Positions 42,167 through 51,065 of a stretch of 64,000 bases of DNA are shown in pieces. Numbering within the stretch: position 1 is the first letter of the stretch; every line of letters begins with the position of its first letter. The stretch is taken from contig JAJTIE010000002.1 of the NCBI GenBank assembly GCA_021300195.1, positions 28,865-92,864 on the forward strand, written 5' to 3'. The stretch is from Bacteroidota bacterium. GTDB taxonomy: Bacteria; Bacteroidota; Bacteroidia; J057; JAJTIE01. The position numbers and the translations under genes were made by a program. The notes under the pieces were generated by a model, which saw only the letters and a list, made by a program, of their open reading frames with translations, had not been told where the DNA came from and did not search any database.

Positions 42167-44482
42167 CTATTCCGGATTGACCACCACAAACTGGGTGTGG
42201 CCCGCTATCTGGCCGTCTCGGCTGCCAGCCAGTACCAGATACACCCCCGGGTTAACACGTCGGCCAAAGGCATCCGTTCCATCCCACAGGGTGCGTCCGC
42301 CCGTGCTATTCAGCTCGCGCACCAGCTGGCCGGTGGGGGTGGTTATCTTCAGCACCGTACCCTCTATGCCACCGTCTATGGTAACCGGGCCAGTGTAGTT
42401 GGTAAACACGGGATTGGGATAAACAAAGAGGCTCTTCAGGTCTTTTCGGGGGGCGGTTACATCGGTTTTATAGCTTACCAGGCCTACATCTGTGGCTACA
42501 AACAGTTCGCCCGTTATGGGGTCCCAGGCCAGGTCGGTAATCACATTGCTGATCAGGGGGCTGCTGCGGTATTCAAAACGCTGTAGCACCTGGGTGCCGG
42601 TGGGGTCTACCAGGAAGAGTCCGGAGTTTTTGGTGGCAATCCACTTACGGTTGGCCCCATCTACCACTATGTCTTGTATCGCGGTATTGCGCAGCAGGCA
42701 GAAGCCGTTTACCAGTGGGCAGCTGGCATCCAGCCCAGGCTCCAGGGCATTTGCCACGTCAAAAAATACGGCTACGCCATTGTCTGTGCCAATCCATACC
42801 TGCCCATTCTGGTCTTGCACCAGGCTGGTCACGTTATTGGCAGGCAGGTCTCCGGCGCCAGCGCCCTCCTTTAGTAGCCTGAAGCTGCCGGGGCCGTCCC
42901 AGATCACAACCCCATCATTTTCTGTGCCAAACCACAGGCGGTCAAACTGATCGATCATCAGGGCCATTACGCGGTCGGCATCTGGTGTGGGGTTGTCATA
43001 GGTCTCACATTCGGTGGGGGTAATGCGGGTATAGGGCTGGCGTGTTTTCCACCCCCCGGTCCACAGCGTTCCCCGGCTATCCAGCGCCAGGGCAGACACA
43101 CGTATGTTGGTGGGCCTGCCCGTAGCGGGGTCTGCCAGCACGCCATCCACACAGCTGTTCGAGGCATCCCAGGCACCCAGGTAGTTAGCATTCCGGAAGC
43201 GCAGGATGCCATTTTCGTACGAACTGATGTAGGCTATGTCGGTAGCCTCGTCGTACACACTGAAGCCGAGGTTCCAGAAAGGGTAAGACAGGTTTAGGTC
43301 TCCGCCCCGGGGTATTTCGGTCCAGGCCTTGGTACGGAGGTCCAGGTGGTAGAGGGGGCTGTTGTCAAAACAGGGGCCAAATATGCCGTCGGTACCACAG
43401 GGAGAAATGTACATCTGCCCATTGCCCAGGGCCAGGTGCTGGGCGCGGCTGTGCCGGGGGTAGAAAGGGGCCAGGTTTATCTCAGCTCCTCCGCCCGTGG
43501 GCACGGCTGTCAGCACATTGGAGCCGCTGGCGTGGCCGGTGTAGCGCCCGTCGGCACTGCGCACCTGCTGGTTCGATACTTTTGGGCGGTTTGGGTCCGA
43601 GCGCAGGCTCTGCCCGTCGTAGCTCCACAGGGTAGTGCCATTTTCCAGGAGCAGCTCATTGCCCACACCCGATACCCCAAAGAACGGCCGGGTGGTAGGC
43701 AGGCCGGCTATGCGCTGCCATCCCCCACCCCGGTGCACCCACAGCAGGCTATCCTGCTCGATAAGGGTGCGGCCCCAGGCGAAGCTGAGTAGGTGGCCAA
43801 AAACGCGATTTCCGGTAGCGTTTTGTAGCGGGCCAGAGAGCGACTGGTCTATCCAGCTGGTCTGGTCGGCCAGATTTCGGTTTCGGTTTGCGGCCACCAG
43901 CCGGTTATTGGTCAGCAGGGCAAAGATGCTGTCGCCTGTCAGGATCAGGTCTTTTACCCCTACATTCTGGTCATTGGCAGCAAAGCGGCGGTAGCTGGCA
44001 CGGCTCTCACGGGCGGCTACGTCATACACCACAATGCCAAAGTCGCCTAGCAGATACACAACGTCTCCGGCTGGAACAATGCGTCTGACTGTCTTGGCTG
44101 TCAGGTTGTTGTTGCTAAATATATCCGGGATGGCCTCGAAGGAGCCGGGTGCTGCCACCAGGTCTATCATGCCAGACCGAAAGCCCACCAGCACTACGTT
44201 GTTCTGTGCATCGTAGGCCAGTGCGGTGGGGTCGTTGCCATGCATGCCGTCCAGTGCGGTGTAGGCCTTGTACTTTTGGCGGGCGGGGTCCAGGTAGGCC
44301 AGGGTGGTGGTGCTGATCGACCAAAAAACGTTACCCTGGGCTACCACCTGTACCCCATTGGTGTGGCTCAGGTAGCTGGCCCACTGGCCGGGCGAGGCTG
44401 TTTCGCCGCCCTGCTGTGCCCGGGCGTAGGGGGCATACAGGCACAGATGCAGGCATAGTAGCCCGAGTAATCTTGCTGGCAT
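42167..44482 (-). CDS. porZ: PorZ-like T9SS propeller protein
   Basis: The protein has 771 residues from the ATG at 44482, where a signal peptide begins (MPARLLGLLCLHLCLYAPYARAQ). Two beta-propellers follow. The first opens in the PorZ manner (WASYLSHTNGVQVVAQGNVFWSIS, DGMHGNDPTALAYD, VLVGFRSGMIDLV); the second has two-component-type repeats (SALALDSRGTLWTGG, MALMIDQFDRLWFGTENDGVVIWD, VTSLVQDQNGQVWIGTDNGVAVF). The C-terminal ~80 residues are a type A-like sorting domain (LFVYPNPVFTNY, ending FVVVNPE). PorZ is part of the surface attachment complex with the sortase PorU. A generic propeller protein is the alternative. Confidence 0.85.
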   Translation of the reverse strand: MPARLLGLLCLHLCLYAPYARAQQGGETASPGQWASYLSHTNGVQVVAQGNVFWSISTTTLAYLDPARQKYKAYTALDGMHGNDPTALAYDAQNNVVLVGFRSGMIDLVAAPGSFEAIPDIFSNNNLTAKTVRRIVPAGDVVYLLGDFGIVVYDVAARESRASYRRFAANDQNVGVKDLILTGDSIFALLTNNRLVAANRNRNLADQTSWIDQSLSGPLQNATGNRVFGHLLSFAWGRTLIEQDSLLWVHRGGGWQRIAGLPTTRPFFGVSGVGNELLLENGTTLWSYDGQSLRSDPNRPKVSNQQVRSADGRYTGHASGSNVLTAVPTGGGAEINLAPFYPRHSRAQHLALGNGQMYISPCGTDGIFGPCFDNSPLYHLDLRTKAWTEIPRGGDLNLSYPFWNLGFSVYDEATDIAYISSYENGILRFRNANYLGAWDASNSCVDGVLADPATGRPTNIRVSALALDSRGTLWTGGWKTRQPYTRITPTECETYDNPTPDADRVMALMIDQFDRLWFGTENDGVVIWDGPGSFRLLKEGAGAGDLPANNVTSLVQDQNGQVWIGTDNGVAVFFDVANALEPGLDASCPLVNGFCLLRNTAIQDIVVDGANRKWIATKNSGLFLVDPTGTQVLQRFEYRSSPLISNVITDLAWDPITGELFVATDVGLVSYKTDVTAPRKDLKSLFVYPNPVFTNYTGPVTIDGGIEGTVLKITTPTGQLVRELNSTGGRTLWDGTDAFGRRVNPGVYLVLAGSRDGQIAGHTQFVVVNPE

Positions 44483-44486
44483 GCCG

Positions 44487-45272
44487 TTATAACGCGGTTT
44501 CGGGGGCGATGGTATCCAGCCGCCTACCGTTTTTGAAATCAAAGATGGGGGACTTCATGAGGCCAGCCTTGTTCAGAAAGTAGCGCACGGCCGTGCCCAG
44601 CACACCAAAGCCGTACTTTACACTGCGCCTGAAATTGATGCTGCTGGCCTCGGAGAAGTATTTGGTAGGGCAGGTTACCTCGCCTATGGTATAGCCCGCG
44701 TAGGCTATCTGGGCCAGCATCTGGTTGTCAAACACAAAGTCGTCGCTATTCTCTTCCAGGGGGCATTTCTCCAGGATCTCTCGGCTGAAGGCACGGTAGC
44801 CGGTATGGTACTCGGCCAGTTTTTGGCCCATCAGCATATTTTGGGTGGCGGTCAGGATGCGGTTGGCAATGTATTTATACATGGGCATGCCGCCCTTCAG
44901 GGCACCCTTGCCCAGGATTCGGCTGCCCAGCATAACCGGAAACAGGCCATAGGCTATGGGGTATACCATGGCCTCTATAAGCCGGGGGGTGTACTGGTAG
45001 TCGGGGTGCAGCATGACTACGATGTCGGCGTTCTCCTTCAGGGCTGCCTGGTAGCAGGTCTTTTGGTTGCCGCCATAGCCCCGGTTTTTCTCATGCTGTA
45101 TGATGATGTCGATGCCCAGGCGATGCGCCTCCTGTAGGGTGTTATCCCGGCTCCGGTCATCCACCAGAATAACTTCATCCACAATCTCGGGAATTTCGCT
45201 GTACGTCTTTTCCAGGGTGGATGCAGCATTGTAGGCAGGCATTACCACCACCACTTTCTTACCATGTACCAT
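44487..45272 (-). CDS. Family 2 glycosyltransferase
   Basis: The protein has 261 residues. The GT2 fold motifs are [17 protein letters not shown], the nucleotide-binding VDDRSRDNT, and the DxD-like LHPDYQYTP. Then come [13 protein letters not shown] and a [18 protein letters not shown] segment that may lie against the membrane. This is the dolichyl/polyprenyl-phosphate mannosyl- or glucosyl-transferase-like branch without C-terminal membrane helices. The acceptor is unknown; a role in glycosylation of exported proteins or in LPS is possible. It heads the minus-strand operon running to the M1 aminopeptidase, ending 4 nt before porZ. Confidence 0.88.
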   Translation of the reverse strand: MVHGKKVVVVMPAYNAASTLEKTYSEIPEIVDEVILVDDRSRDNTLQEAHRLGIDIIIQHEKNRGYGGNQKTCYQAALKENADIVVMLHPDYQYTPRLIEAMVYPIAYGLFPVMLGSRILGKGALKGGMPMYKYIANRILTATQNMLMGQKLAEYHTGYRAFSREILEKCPLEENSDDFVFDNQMLAQIAYAGYTIGEVTCPTKYFSEASSINFRRSVKYGFGVLGTAVRYFLNKAGLMKSPIFDFKNGRRLDTIAPETAL

Positions 45273-45290
45273 AGGGGCGAATATCTGCTA

Positions 45291-45298
45291 CAAGTATA
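45291..45298 (-). promoter_or_regulatory. -7-like promoter box TATACTTG
   Basis: One mismatch to TAnnTTTG on the minus strand, 18 nt before the GT2 start. It is the likely promoter of the GT2-porZ-recO-aminopeptidase operon. Confidence 0.45.
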
Positions 45299-45376
45299 AG
45301 CCAATTTTTGCAACGCTGGGGGACATAGGGGGCACCAACAGGGTGGCGTGGCTACCCGGCCTGCATCCCACCCGCC

Positions 45377-45736
45377 CTACGCGCTAAAGGAAGTACCGCA
45401 GCCACAGGTTTCGGTGGCATTGGGGTTCTTAAAGGCAAAGCCCCGGGCGTTCAGTCCGTCCTGAAAGTCCACCTCCATATTGACGAGGTACAGCATGTGG
45501 CGCTTGTCCATTATCATGGTTAGGCCGCCAATTTCAAAGTACTGGTCGTGCGTGTCGGGTGCATCAAAGCCAAGCACATAGCTCATGCCTGAGCAGCCCC
45601 CACCCTTCACGCCCACGCGTAGCAGGTGGCCTGCGGGCACCTGTTCGCGCTCCTTTATCTTGTACAGCTCTGCTATCGCGCTTTCGCTGAAGGACAGCGG
45701 CGGCTCTATCCGGGTCATATTCTGCACCATATCCAT
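45377..45736 (-). CDS. IscA/ErpA-type iron-sulfur assembly protein
   Basis: The protein has 119 residues from the ATG at 45736 (MDMVQNMTR); the next ATG, two codons on, is equally possible. It shows the A-type carrier pattern: ESAIAELYKIKE, the first Cys in VKGGGCSGMSYVLGFD, and the Cys-Gly-Cys pair in NATETCGCGTSF. These proteins receive and pass on Fe-S clusters. The frame extends far upstream, but the composition there is poor and the -7 box at 45775-45782 lies inside it. It is a single gene. Confidence 0.93.
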   Translation of the reverse strand: MDMVQNMTRIEPPLSFSESAIAELYKIKEREQVPAGHLLRVGVKGGGCSGMSYVLGFDAPDTHDQYFEIGGLTMIMDKRHMLYLVNMEVDFQDGLNARGFAFKNPNATETCGCGTSFSA

Positions 45737-45774
45737 AGCAGCTTGAACACTAGATTTTGTAGAATAGTTTAGGG

Positions 45775-45782
45775 CAAAGCTA
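45775..45782 (-). promoter_or_regulatory. -7 promoter box TAGCTTTG
   Basis: Exact TAnnTTTG match followed by C on the minus strand, 38 nt before the ATG of the IscA-like gene. Confidence 0.6.
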
Positions 45783-45892
45783 CAGAATATCCACCGTAGC
45801 GGCAGGCTATTGCAAGGCTTGCTGCCTGGCAGTTGAAAAACCCTGGCCTGCATACGCCCTACTAGCCGTATCTTTCGGCTGGTTAATGACAG

Positions 45893-46432
45893 ATGGTGCC
45901 CCACGAGATACAGATTTTGCACACAGGCTACAGGCGCAGGGCACGCAGGCACTACCGGCAGCTCTGGTCCTTGGCCATCACGGCTGCCATCGTGATGGGG
46001 CTCAGCTTTTGGCCAGCCCTGTGGCCGGGTGGCTGGGTGCAGGTGATAGCCCGCTCGGTGGCGGGTTTTCTCGTGCTCGCAGCCTTTATCCTGATGTGGG
46101 CTGTGCACTACCACAATAGGCGGCGGCAGCGGCTACTACAGCTGCTGGGCACCCAGCCTCACAGCCTTAGGCGCATCCATTTCGAGCTGAAGCAGCGCCG
46201 CAAGCAGGCAGGGCGCGTGCGCCTGCTGTTTCGGGTACAGCTGCACCTGGATGGGGGGCTGCACGCCTACTATGCGGTGGAAGAGCGCCCGTTCCGCCAG
46301 CTGCAAGCTTACTTCCTGGCCTCTTATCCGGATATAACCCCCACCACCCTGAAGCGGCAACTGGACCTGCTGGGACCGGAAAGCCGGGCCGAGGAGGAGC
46401 CGGGCCGGGCCACTACACAGGCCGCGAGCTGA
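45893..46432 (+). CDS. Membrane protein of unknown function
   Basis: The protein has 179 residues. The basic start (GYRRRARRHYRQLW) is followed by two membrane helices (about 27-47 and 54-75) and then another basic stretch, YHNRRRQRLLQLLG. A cytoplasmic, mostly beta and helical domain completes it (RVRLLFRVQLHLDGGLHAYYAVEERPFRQLQAYFLASYPDITPTTLKRQL). I recognise no family. A TATCTTTC box, one mismatch from consensus, lies at 45869-45876, 16 nt before the ATG, which supports expression. It sits between an Fe-S assembly gene and an M3 peptidase, which gives no functional hint. Confidence 0.65.
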   Translation: MVPHEIQILHTGYRRRARRHYRQLWSLAITAAIVMGLSFWPALWPGGWVQVIARSVAGFLVLAAFILMWAVHYHNRRRQRLLQLLGTQPHSLRRIHFELKQRRKQAGRVRLLFRVQLHLDGGLHAYYAVEERPFRQLQAYFLASYPDITPTTLKRQLDLLGPESRAEEEPGRATTQAAS

Positions 46433-46526
46433 CGCGCTTTTTTTGTCGGAAAACATTGCACCAGCCGGGCCCAATGCGCTATCTTAGCCCGCACCAGCAA
46501 AATAGCCCTCACCCACCCTGCCTGTT

Positions 46527-48266
46527 ATGATGGAAACGGAAACACTCTCTCTTACCCCCACGGTACGCGGTTTTGTACCTGCCGACTTCAAGCTTACCGA
46601 CTTTGCCAGCCTGAAGCCCTGGTACGACCGGCTGCTGGCACGCCCCATCGGCTCGGTGGCCGAGCTACAGCAGTGGCTGAAAGACTGGGATGAGCTGGAT
46701 GCTATTGTGGAAGAGGACAGCGCCTGGCGCTACATCCGCATGACCTGCAATACAGCCGACGAGCAGATTAAGCAGGCCTACCAGTTCTTCATCAGCGAGA
46801 TACAGCCGCAGCTCTCGCCCATACACAATGCGCTGGAGAAGAAGTACTACGACAGCCCGCACCGAGCGGGGCTGACGGGGCGTGCGTACCAGGTGCTGGA
46901 TCGTACCATTGCCAAAGACATTGAGTTGTTTCGCGAGGCGAATATACCCCTGCAGCGAGAGGAAGGCCTGACGGCCCAGACCTACGATGAGCTGATGGGG
47001 GGCCTGACGGTGGAGCATGACGGGCAGGAGCTAACCATGCAGCAGGCCGGAAAGCTGCTGCAGGAGGAAGACCGCAGCCTGCGCGAAACCGTATACCGAA
47101 AGATGGCGGAACGCAGAGCCCAGGAAGCCGAGCGGGTGGAGGACCTATTCGACCAGCTGGTGCAGCTACGCAGCCAGATAGCCCAGAATGCGGGCTTTGC
47201 TAGCTACACAGACTATAAGTTCCGGGCCATGGGCCGCTTTGACTATACACGGGCCGACACACAGGCCTTTCATCAGGCGGTGGAGGCGGTGGTAAAACCA
47301 ATATGCCTGGCACTGAATGAAGAGCGCCGCCATGCCCTGGGCCTGGATAGCCTGAAGCCCTGGGATACAGCCGTAGACGTGTATGGCAAGGGGCCGCTCA
47401 AGCCCTTCGACACAGCCGAGGAGCTGCTACAGGGCAGCATACAGGCCCTGCGCAGGCTAAAGCCTGTGCTGGGCGACATGATAGCCAGGATGGACGAAAT
47501 GGGCCAGCTAGACCTGGCCTCGCGCAAGGGCAAGGCACCCGGGGGCTACAACTATCCGCTGGCTGAGACAGGCGTGCCCTTCATCTTTATGAACGCCGTA
47601 GGTACGCAGGCCGACCTGACCACCATGGTGCATGAGGCCGGGCATGCCATCCACTCCTTTGTAACCCGAGACCTGGAGCTGGGCTTCTTCAAGCACACAC
47701 CCAGCGAGATAGCCGAGCTGGCCAGCATGAGCATGGAGCTGATGAGCATGGACCACTGGGATGTGTTCTACCAGGATGCGGAAGCACTACGCCGGGCACG
47801 CATAGAGCAGCTTACCCGCTGCATCACCATCCTGCCCTGGATAGCCACTGTAGATGCCTTCCAGCAATGGGTGTACGACCACCCCACCCACACCCGGGCC
47901 GAAAGAAGCCAAGCCTGGGTGGCCCTATACGACCGCTTTCATGGCGGGGTAGACTGGCAGGGCCTGGAGGGACACAAGGAAAGCATGTGGCATAAGCAGG
48001 GGCATATTTTCGATGTACCCTTCTACTACATAGAGTATGGCATAGCCCAGCTGGGAGCCCTGCAGATGTGGAAGCAGTACCGGCAAGACCCCGCCAAGGG
48101 GCTAGATGCCTACCTGAATGCCCTGAAAAAGGGCTATACCGCTGGTATACCCGAGGTGTACGCTGCGGGGGGCATACGCTTCGACTTCAGTGCACAGGCC
48201 ATGCAGGCGCTCTTCAGCTTTGTGCAGCAGGAACTGGACGCGCTAAAGCAAACCAAAGTAGCATAA
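46527..48266 (+). CDS. M3-family oligoendopeptidase (PepF-like)
   Basis: The protein has 579 residues. The zinc site HEAGHAIHSF, with the third ligand in IAELASMSMELMSM, belongs to the M3B oligoendopeptidase F group; FDVPFYYIEYGIAQLGALQMW near the C-terminus is likewise characteristic. It is a cytoplasmic enzyme (no signal peptide) that cuts short peptides. The start is either of two adjacent ATGs at 46527 and 46530. A TATCTTAG box is found about 38 nt upstream. The 3' end overlaps the convergent O-antigen-ligase-like gene by 53 nt. Confidence 0.93.
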   Translation: MMETETLSLTPTVRGFVPADFKLTDFASLKPWYDRLLARPIGSVAELQQWLKDWDELDAIVEEDSAWRYIRMTCNTADEQIKQAYQFFISEIQPQLSPIHNALEKKYYDSPHRAGLTGRAYQVLDRTIAKDIELFREANIPLQREEGLTAQTYDELMGGLTVEHDGQELTMQQAGKLLQEEDRSLRETVYRKMAERRAQEAERVEDLFDQLVQLRSQIAQNAGFASYTDYKFRAMGRFDYTRADTQAFHQAVEAVVKPICLALNEERRHALGLDSLKPWDTAVDVYGKGPLKPFDTAEELLQGSIQALRRLKPVLGDMIARMDEMGQLDLASRKGKAPGGYNYPLAETGVPFIFMNAVGTQADLTTMVHEAGHAIHSFVTRDLELGFFKHTPSEIAELASMSMELMSMDHWDVFYQDAEALRRARIEQLTRCITILPWIATVDAFQQWVYDHPTHTRAERSQAWVALYDRFHGGVDWQGLEGHKESMWHKQGHIFDVPFYYIEYGIAQLGALQMWKQYRQDPAKGLDAYLNALKKGYTAGIPEVYAAGGIRFDFSAQAMQALFSFVQQELDALKQTKVA

Positions 48267-49512
48267 AGGCGATGAAGCCAACACCGATCTGGCGCTCAAG
48301 CAGGCTCTCGAACCCAAATGCAAACAGGATGAGGGCTGCAAAACCCAGCTGCAGTACAGTGGGCCGCTGTAGCAGGGGCAGTAGGAGCATGAGCAGTAGT
48401 ACACACCCACCCACCAGGCCATAGGCCAGGCAGGTCTCCAGGTACTGGTTGTGGGCGTATACGCGGCGCTCCGGCAGCAGCCTCAGCTGCATCTGCTCAT
48501 ACTGGTGGTGCATGGCTACCTCCGTATTGGCCGGGCCATAGCCCAGCAGCGGGCGCTCGGCTATCAGCTGCAGGGCATTGTCCCAGGCGGCAAAACGGCG
48601 GCCCATACTCCAGTCGCTCAGATCGCCACCTGCGTGGTAGTTGTGCACGTCTGCCAGGCTAATGTCTATCCGGTGCCGAAAGGCCTCCAGCCCTAGGTAG
48701 GCAACAGTGGGCAGTAGCGGCAGCAGCAGTAAGACCAAGATGGCCCACTTCTTTCGGTAGCGATACATTGCCCCAAAACCATACACCAGCAGGGCCAGAT
48801 AGAGCCCAAATAGCCCCGTACGGGAGCCCACAAAGTGCACATTGAGCAGCAACACCAAAAACACGAAGGCTAGAAACAAGCGGTAGCCCCACCCGCGCGC
48901 GCTGCGCAGCAGGTGTAGGCTCCACAGCACGCCAAAGCCAGCTACCACACCATAGTAGATATGCGATACGCGACGGATAACAATGGGGAAGCCCTTACCC
49001 TGGCTGATAAGTCGTGTGAGATGCTCGTAGTCAAGCACATAACGAACAATATTACCCAAGCCAACGGCCCCTACGGCTAGCAGAAACAAGATGGGTATCC
49101 AGCGCCGCTGCATGGGGCTAAGGGGCGGGGCAAAGAGCAGGCTAAGTGCCACAATTAGCAGCGGTAGCTTGATGCGCACTTCATCCAGCCAGGTGGCGGT
49201 GTGATCCAGCCTGCCCGCACGGATTTTGCTCACCAGCCCTTCGCCCACGGGGATGCCCCCCATGGCCGGGTAGAGCCCACCCAGCAGGGCCAGGGCAAAA
49301 AGCCCAAGCAGACCCCAGACGGCTGGGCTGCGGCACAGGCGCTGCCCCAGGCTGGCCCAGTGGCTGTGCACGCAGGCCACCAAGGCTAGCAACCCATACC
49401 CAATGCTAAGCAGGGCGGGCGAGCTGAGCAGCCCCACGGCCACACAGGCCAAACCCAAACCTAGCACCCAATGCCGCCAGGCGGCACGCCACAGCCCAGC
49501 GGCACGCTCCAC
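48214..49512 (-). CDS. O-antigen ligase/polymerase family membrane protein
   Basis: The protein has 432 residues with about ten or more membrane helices. The Wzy_C-like signature is in the large loop: PLLGYGPANTEVAM and RVYAHNQYLETCLAYGLVGG. These enzymes join or polymerise glycan from undecaprenyl carriers onto lipid A or proteins in the periplasm. The start is a GTG that overlaps the stop of the AtpZ-like gene by one base, so it is coupled to the bactofilin operon. Its last 53 nt overlap the end of the convergent M3 peptidase gene. Confidence 0.87.
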   Translation of the reverse strand: MERAAGLWRAAWRHWVLGLGLACVAVGLLSSPALLSIGYGLLALVACVHSHWASLGQRLCRSPAVWGLLGLFALALLGGLYPAMGGIPVGEGLVSKIRAGRLDHTATWLDEVRIKLPLLIVALSLLFAPPLSPMQRRWIPILFLLAVGAVGLGNIVRYVLDYEHLTRLISQGKGFPIVIRRVSHIYYGVVAGFGVLWSLHLLRSARGWGYRLFLAFVFLVLLLNVHFVGSRTGLFGLYLALLVYGFGAMYRYRKKWAILVLLLLPLLPTVAYLGLEAFRHRIDISLADVHNYHAGGDLSDWSMGRRFAAWDNALQLIAERPLLGYGPANTEVAMHHQYEQMQLRLLPERRVYAHNQYLETCLAYGLVGGCVLLLMLLLPLLQRPTVLQLGFAALILFAFGFESLLERQIGVGFIAFMLLWFALARPVPAAQS

Positions 49513-49724
49513 TAGTCTTTCTGCTTAAAGGTTGCTTTTATCAGATAGATCATGGCAAATATGCAGCCTGCCAGGGCGCAGCCTGCCAGAAAGTAGGGGC
49601 GCGTGGTGCCCACCCACTGATCCAGCTTGTATCCCAGCAGTGCCATTATCAGCACATACGACACCATCTGGAGGCCCATGCTGGTGTAGCGCACGTAGCC
49701 CTGGTATTTGGGTGGGCCAGGCAT
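49512..49724 (-). CDS. AtpZ/AtpI-like small membrane protein
   Basis: The protein has 70 residues with two membrane helices (MVSYVLIMALLGYKLDQWVG, then YFLAGCALAGCIFAMIYLIK). The GYKLDQWVGTTRPYF turn is typical of AtpZ/AtpI (F1F0 ATP synthase assembly, ion uptake) proteins. In many Bacteroidota a gene like this leads into the atp operon; here an O-antigen-ligase-like gene follows and no atp gene is seen. It overlaps bactofilin by one base (TAATG). Confidence 0.85.
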   Translation of the reverse strand: MPGPPKYQGYVRYTSMGLQMVSYVLIMALLGYKLDQWVGTTRPYFLAGCALAGCIFAMIYLIKATFKQKD

Positions 49725-50227
49725 TAGTGTGCCTTAACGGCATCGGGCTTGGCGGTGCTGTCCTGCTTGTTCAGCTGCGTCAGCTTGTCCTGTGCGCCCT
49801 TGTTTTTGCCCAGCAGGTCTGGCACGGGGGTATTGCGCAGTTTGTCTTGCGCTTCTTTTCCCATCTTACAGCTGCCCGTAAAGATGGCACCGGCCTGCAC
49901 CGTCATTTTTTCGGTCAGGATATCGCCCTGCACCTTGCCGGTTTCTTGTAGGATCAGCTGGCTACGTACAATAACCGCACCCTGCACCAGCCCCTCTATG
50001 GTGGCATTGGCAGCATCTATATTGCCGTCTATGGCACCCTTTTTCCCCACCACCAGCTTGGACTTGCACACCAGGTTACCTACGATTTTCCCTTCTACCC
50101 GCAGGTCTCCCTCGCTCATTACATCGCCCACCAAGGTCATGCCCTCGGCTACGATGCTGAGTGTACCCTCGGTGCCCTGGCGCCGCTCTTCCACCTGTTT
50201 TTTTGTTGGATTATTGAAAACTGACAT
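49724..50227 (-). CDS. Bactofilin
   Basis: The protein has 167 residues. The central DUF583 beta-helix (about 20-125) shows the regular six-residue-type turns: GMTLVGDVMSEGDLRVEGKIVGNLVCKSKLVVGKKGAIDGNID, then ATIEGLVQGAVIVRSQLILQETGKVQGDI. Bactofilins polymerise without nucleotides into cytoskeletal filaments that position cell-wall enzymes. The N- and C-terminal tails are polar and disordered, as usual. The upstream M23 peptidase gene, 43 nt before it in transcription order, is a common partner, so the pair may act in local peptidoglycan remodelling. Confidence 0.95.
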   Translation of the reverse strand: MSVFNNPTKKQVEERRQGTEGTLSIVAEGMTLVGDVMSEGDLRVEGKIVGNLVCKSKLVVGKKGAIDGNIDAANATIEGLVQGAVIVRSQLILQETGKVQGDILTEKMTVQAGAIFTGSCKMGKEAQDKLRNTPVPDLLGKNKGAQDKLTQLNKQDSTAKPDAVKAH

Positions 50228-50270
50228 TCCTGAAATAATTTTAGAATAAATGCCCTAGGGCACAAAAACG

Positions 50271-51050
50271 CTAGTAAGATACGTATTTAAGGGGATCTAC
50301 GGGTTTCCCGTTTTCCCAGATCTCGAAGTGCAGGTGTGGGCCGGTGGATAACTCGCCCGAGTCTCCGGCTGCCGCCACGGGCTCTCCGGCCAGCACATAG
50401 CTGCCTACTTTCTTGAACAGCCGGTTGTTGTGCTTATAAATGCTGATGGTATTTGACGCATGCTGCAGGGCAATAACATGGCCGGTGTCATGCGAGTATT
50501 CGGCAAAAATCACCCGCCCGTCTGCCGCCGCCACCACCGTAGCATTGGTAGCGGCACTTAGGTCGATACCAAAATGCTCATCCTTTTCGTGGAAGCGCTT
50601 CGTCAGCTTGCCCTCCACCGGGTTTACAAACGTATTGGCCTGGGCTCCGCTAAGGCCCAGGGCAGTGGTGCTGCCCGGCATGGTCAGCAGGCCCTCGGCC
50701 CGGGCCAGCATGCTATCCGTCTGCTGTAGCTGCAGCACCTGCTGCAGTACCAGCGTAAAGCTGTCCTGCCGCGCTATCTGGTGGGTCAGCCGGTCGGTGT
50801 CCTCCATCAGCCGGGCGTGTTCGCGCTTCAGCTGCGCATCGGTGTAGCCGGGTATAAACTCGCGCAGGGGCGTAAAGACGATGAGCACCGAAGTAACAAC
50901 GATGAGCAGGCCCATAGCCACCACCGATAGCAAAAGTAGCCGACCCAGCGTGAAGGTGTAATTTCCGGCCTGCGCATACGTTTCATTATGGACAATGATG
51001 AAGCGGTACGTTTCTTTCAGCTTGGTGCGGATGCGGGATAACAGGCCCAT
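50271..51050 (-). CDS. Membrane-anchored M23 peptidase
   Basis: The protein has 259 residues. A single membrane helix (about residues 34-58, LLLLSVVAMGLLIVVTSVLIVF) follows a short basic cytoplasmic N-terminus. A coiled-coil spacer (DAQLKREHARLMEDTDRLTHQ) leads to the LytM domain, with zinc ligands in EKDEHFGIDLS and HLHFEIWENGKP. It cleaves peptidoglycan cross-links, or binds septal wall. Adjacent bactofilin is a known genomic partner. Its start lies only 15 nt from the divergent SprE/PorW start. Confidence 0.93.
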   Translation of the reverse strand: MGLLSRIRTKLKETYRFIIVHNETYAQAGNYTFTLGRLLLLSVVAMGLLIVVTSVLIVFTPLREFIPGYTDAQLKREHARLMEDTDRLTHQIARQDSFTLVLQQVLQLQQTDSMLARAEGLLTMPGSTTALGLSGAQANTFVNPVEGKLTKRFHEKDEHFGIDLSAATNATVVAAADGRVIFAEYSHDTGHVIALQHASNTISIYKHNNRLFKKVGSYVLAGEPVAAAGDSGELSTGPHLHFEIWENGKPVDPLKYVSY

Positions 51051-51065
51051 GCAATTACTGAAGTG

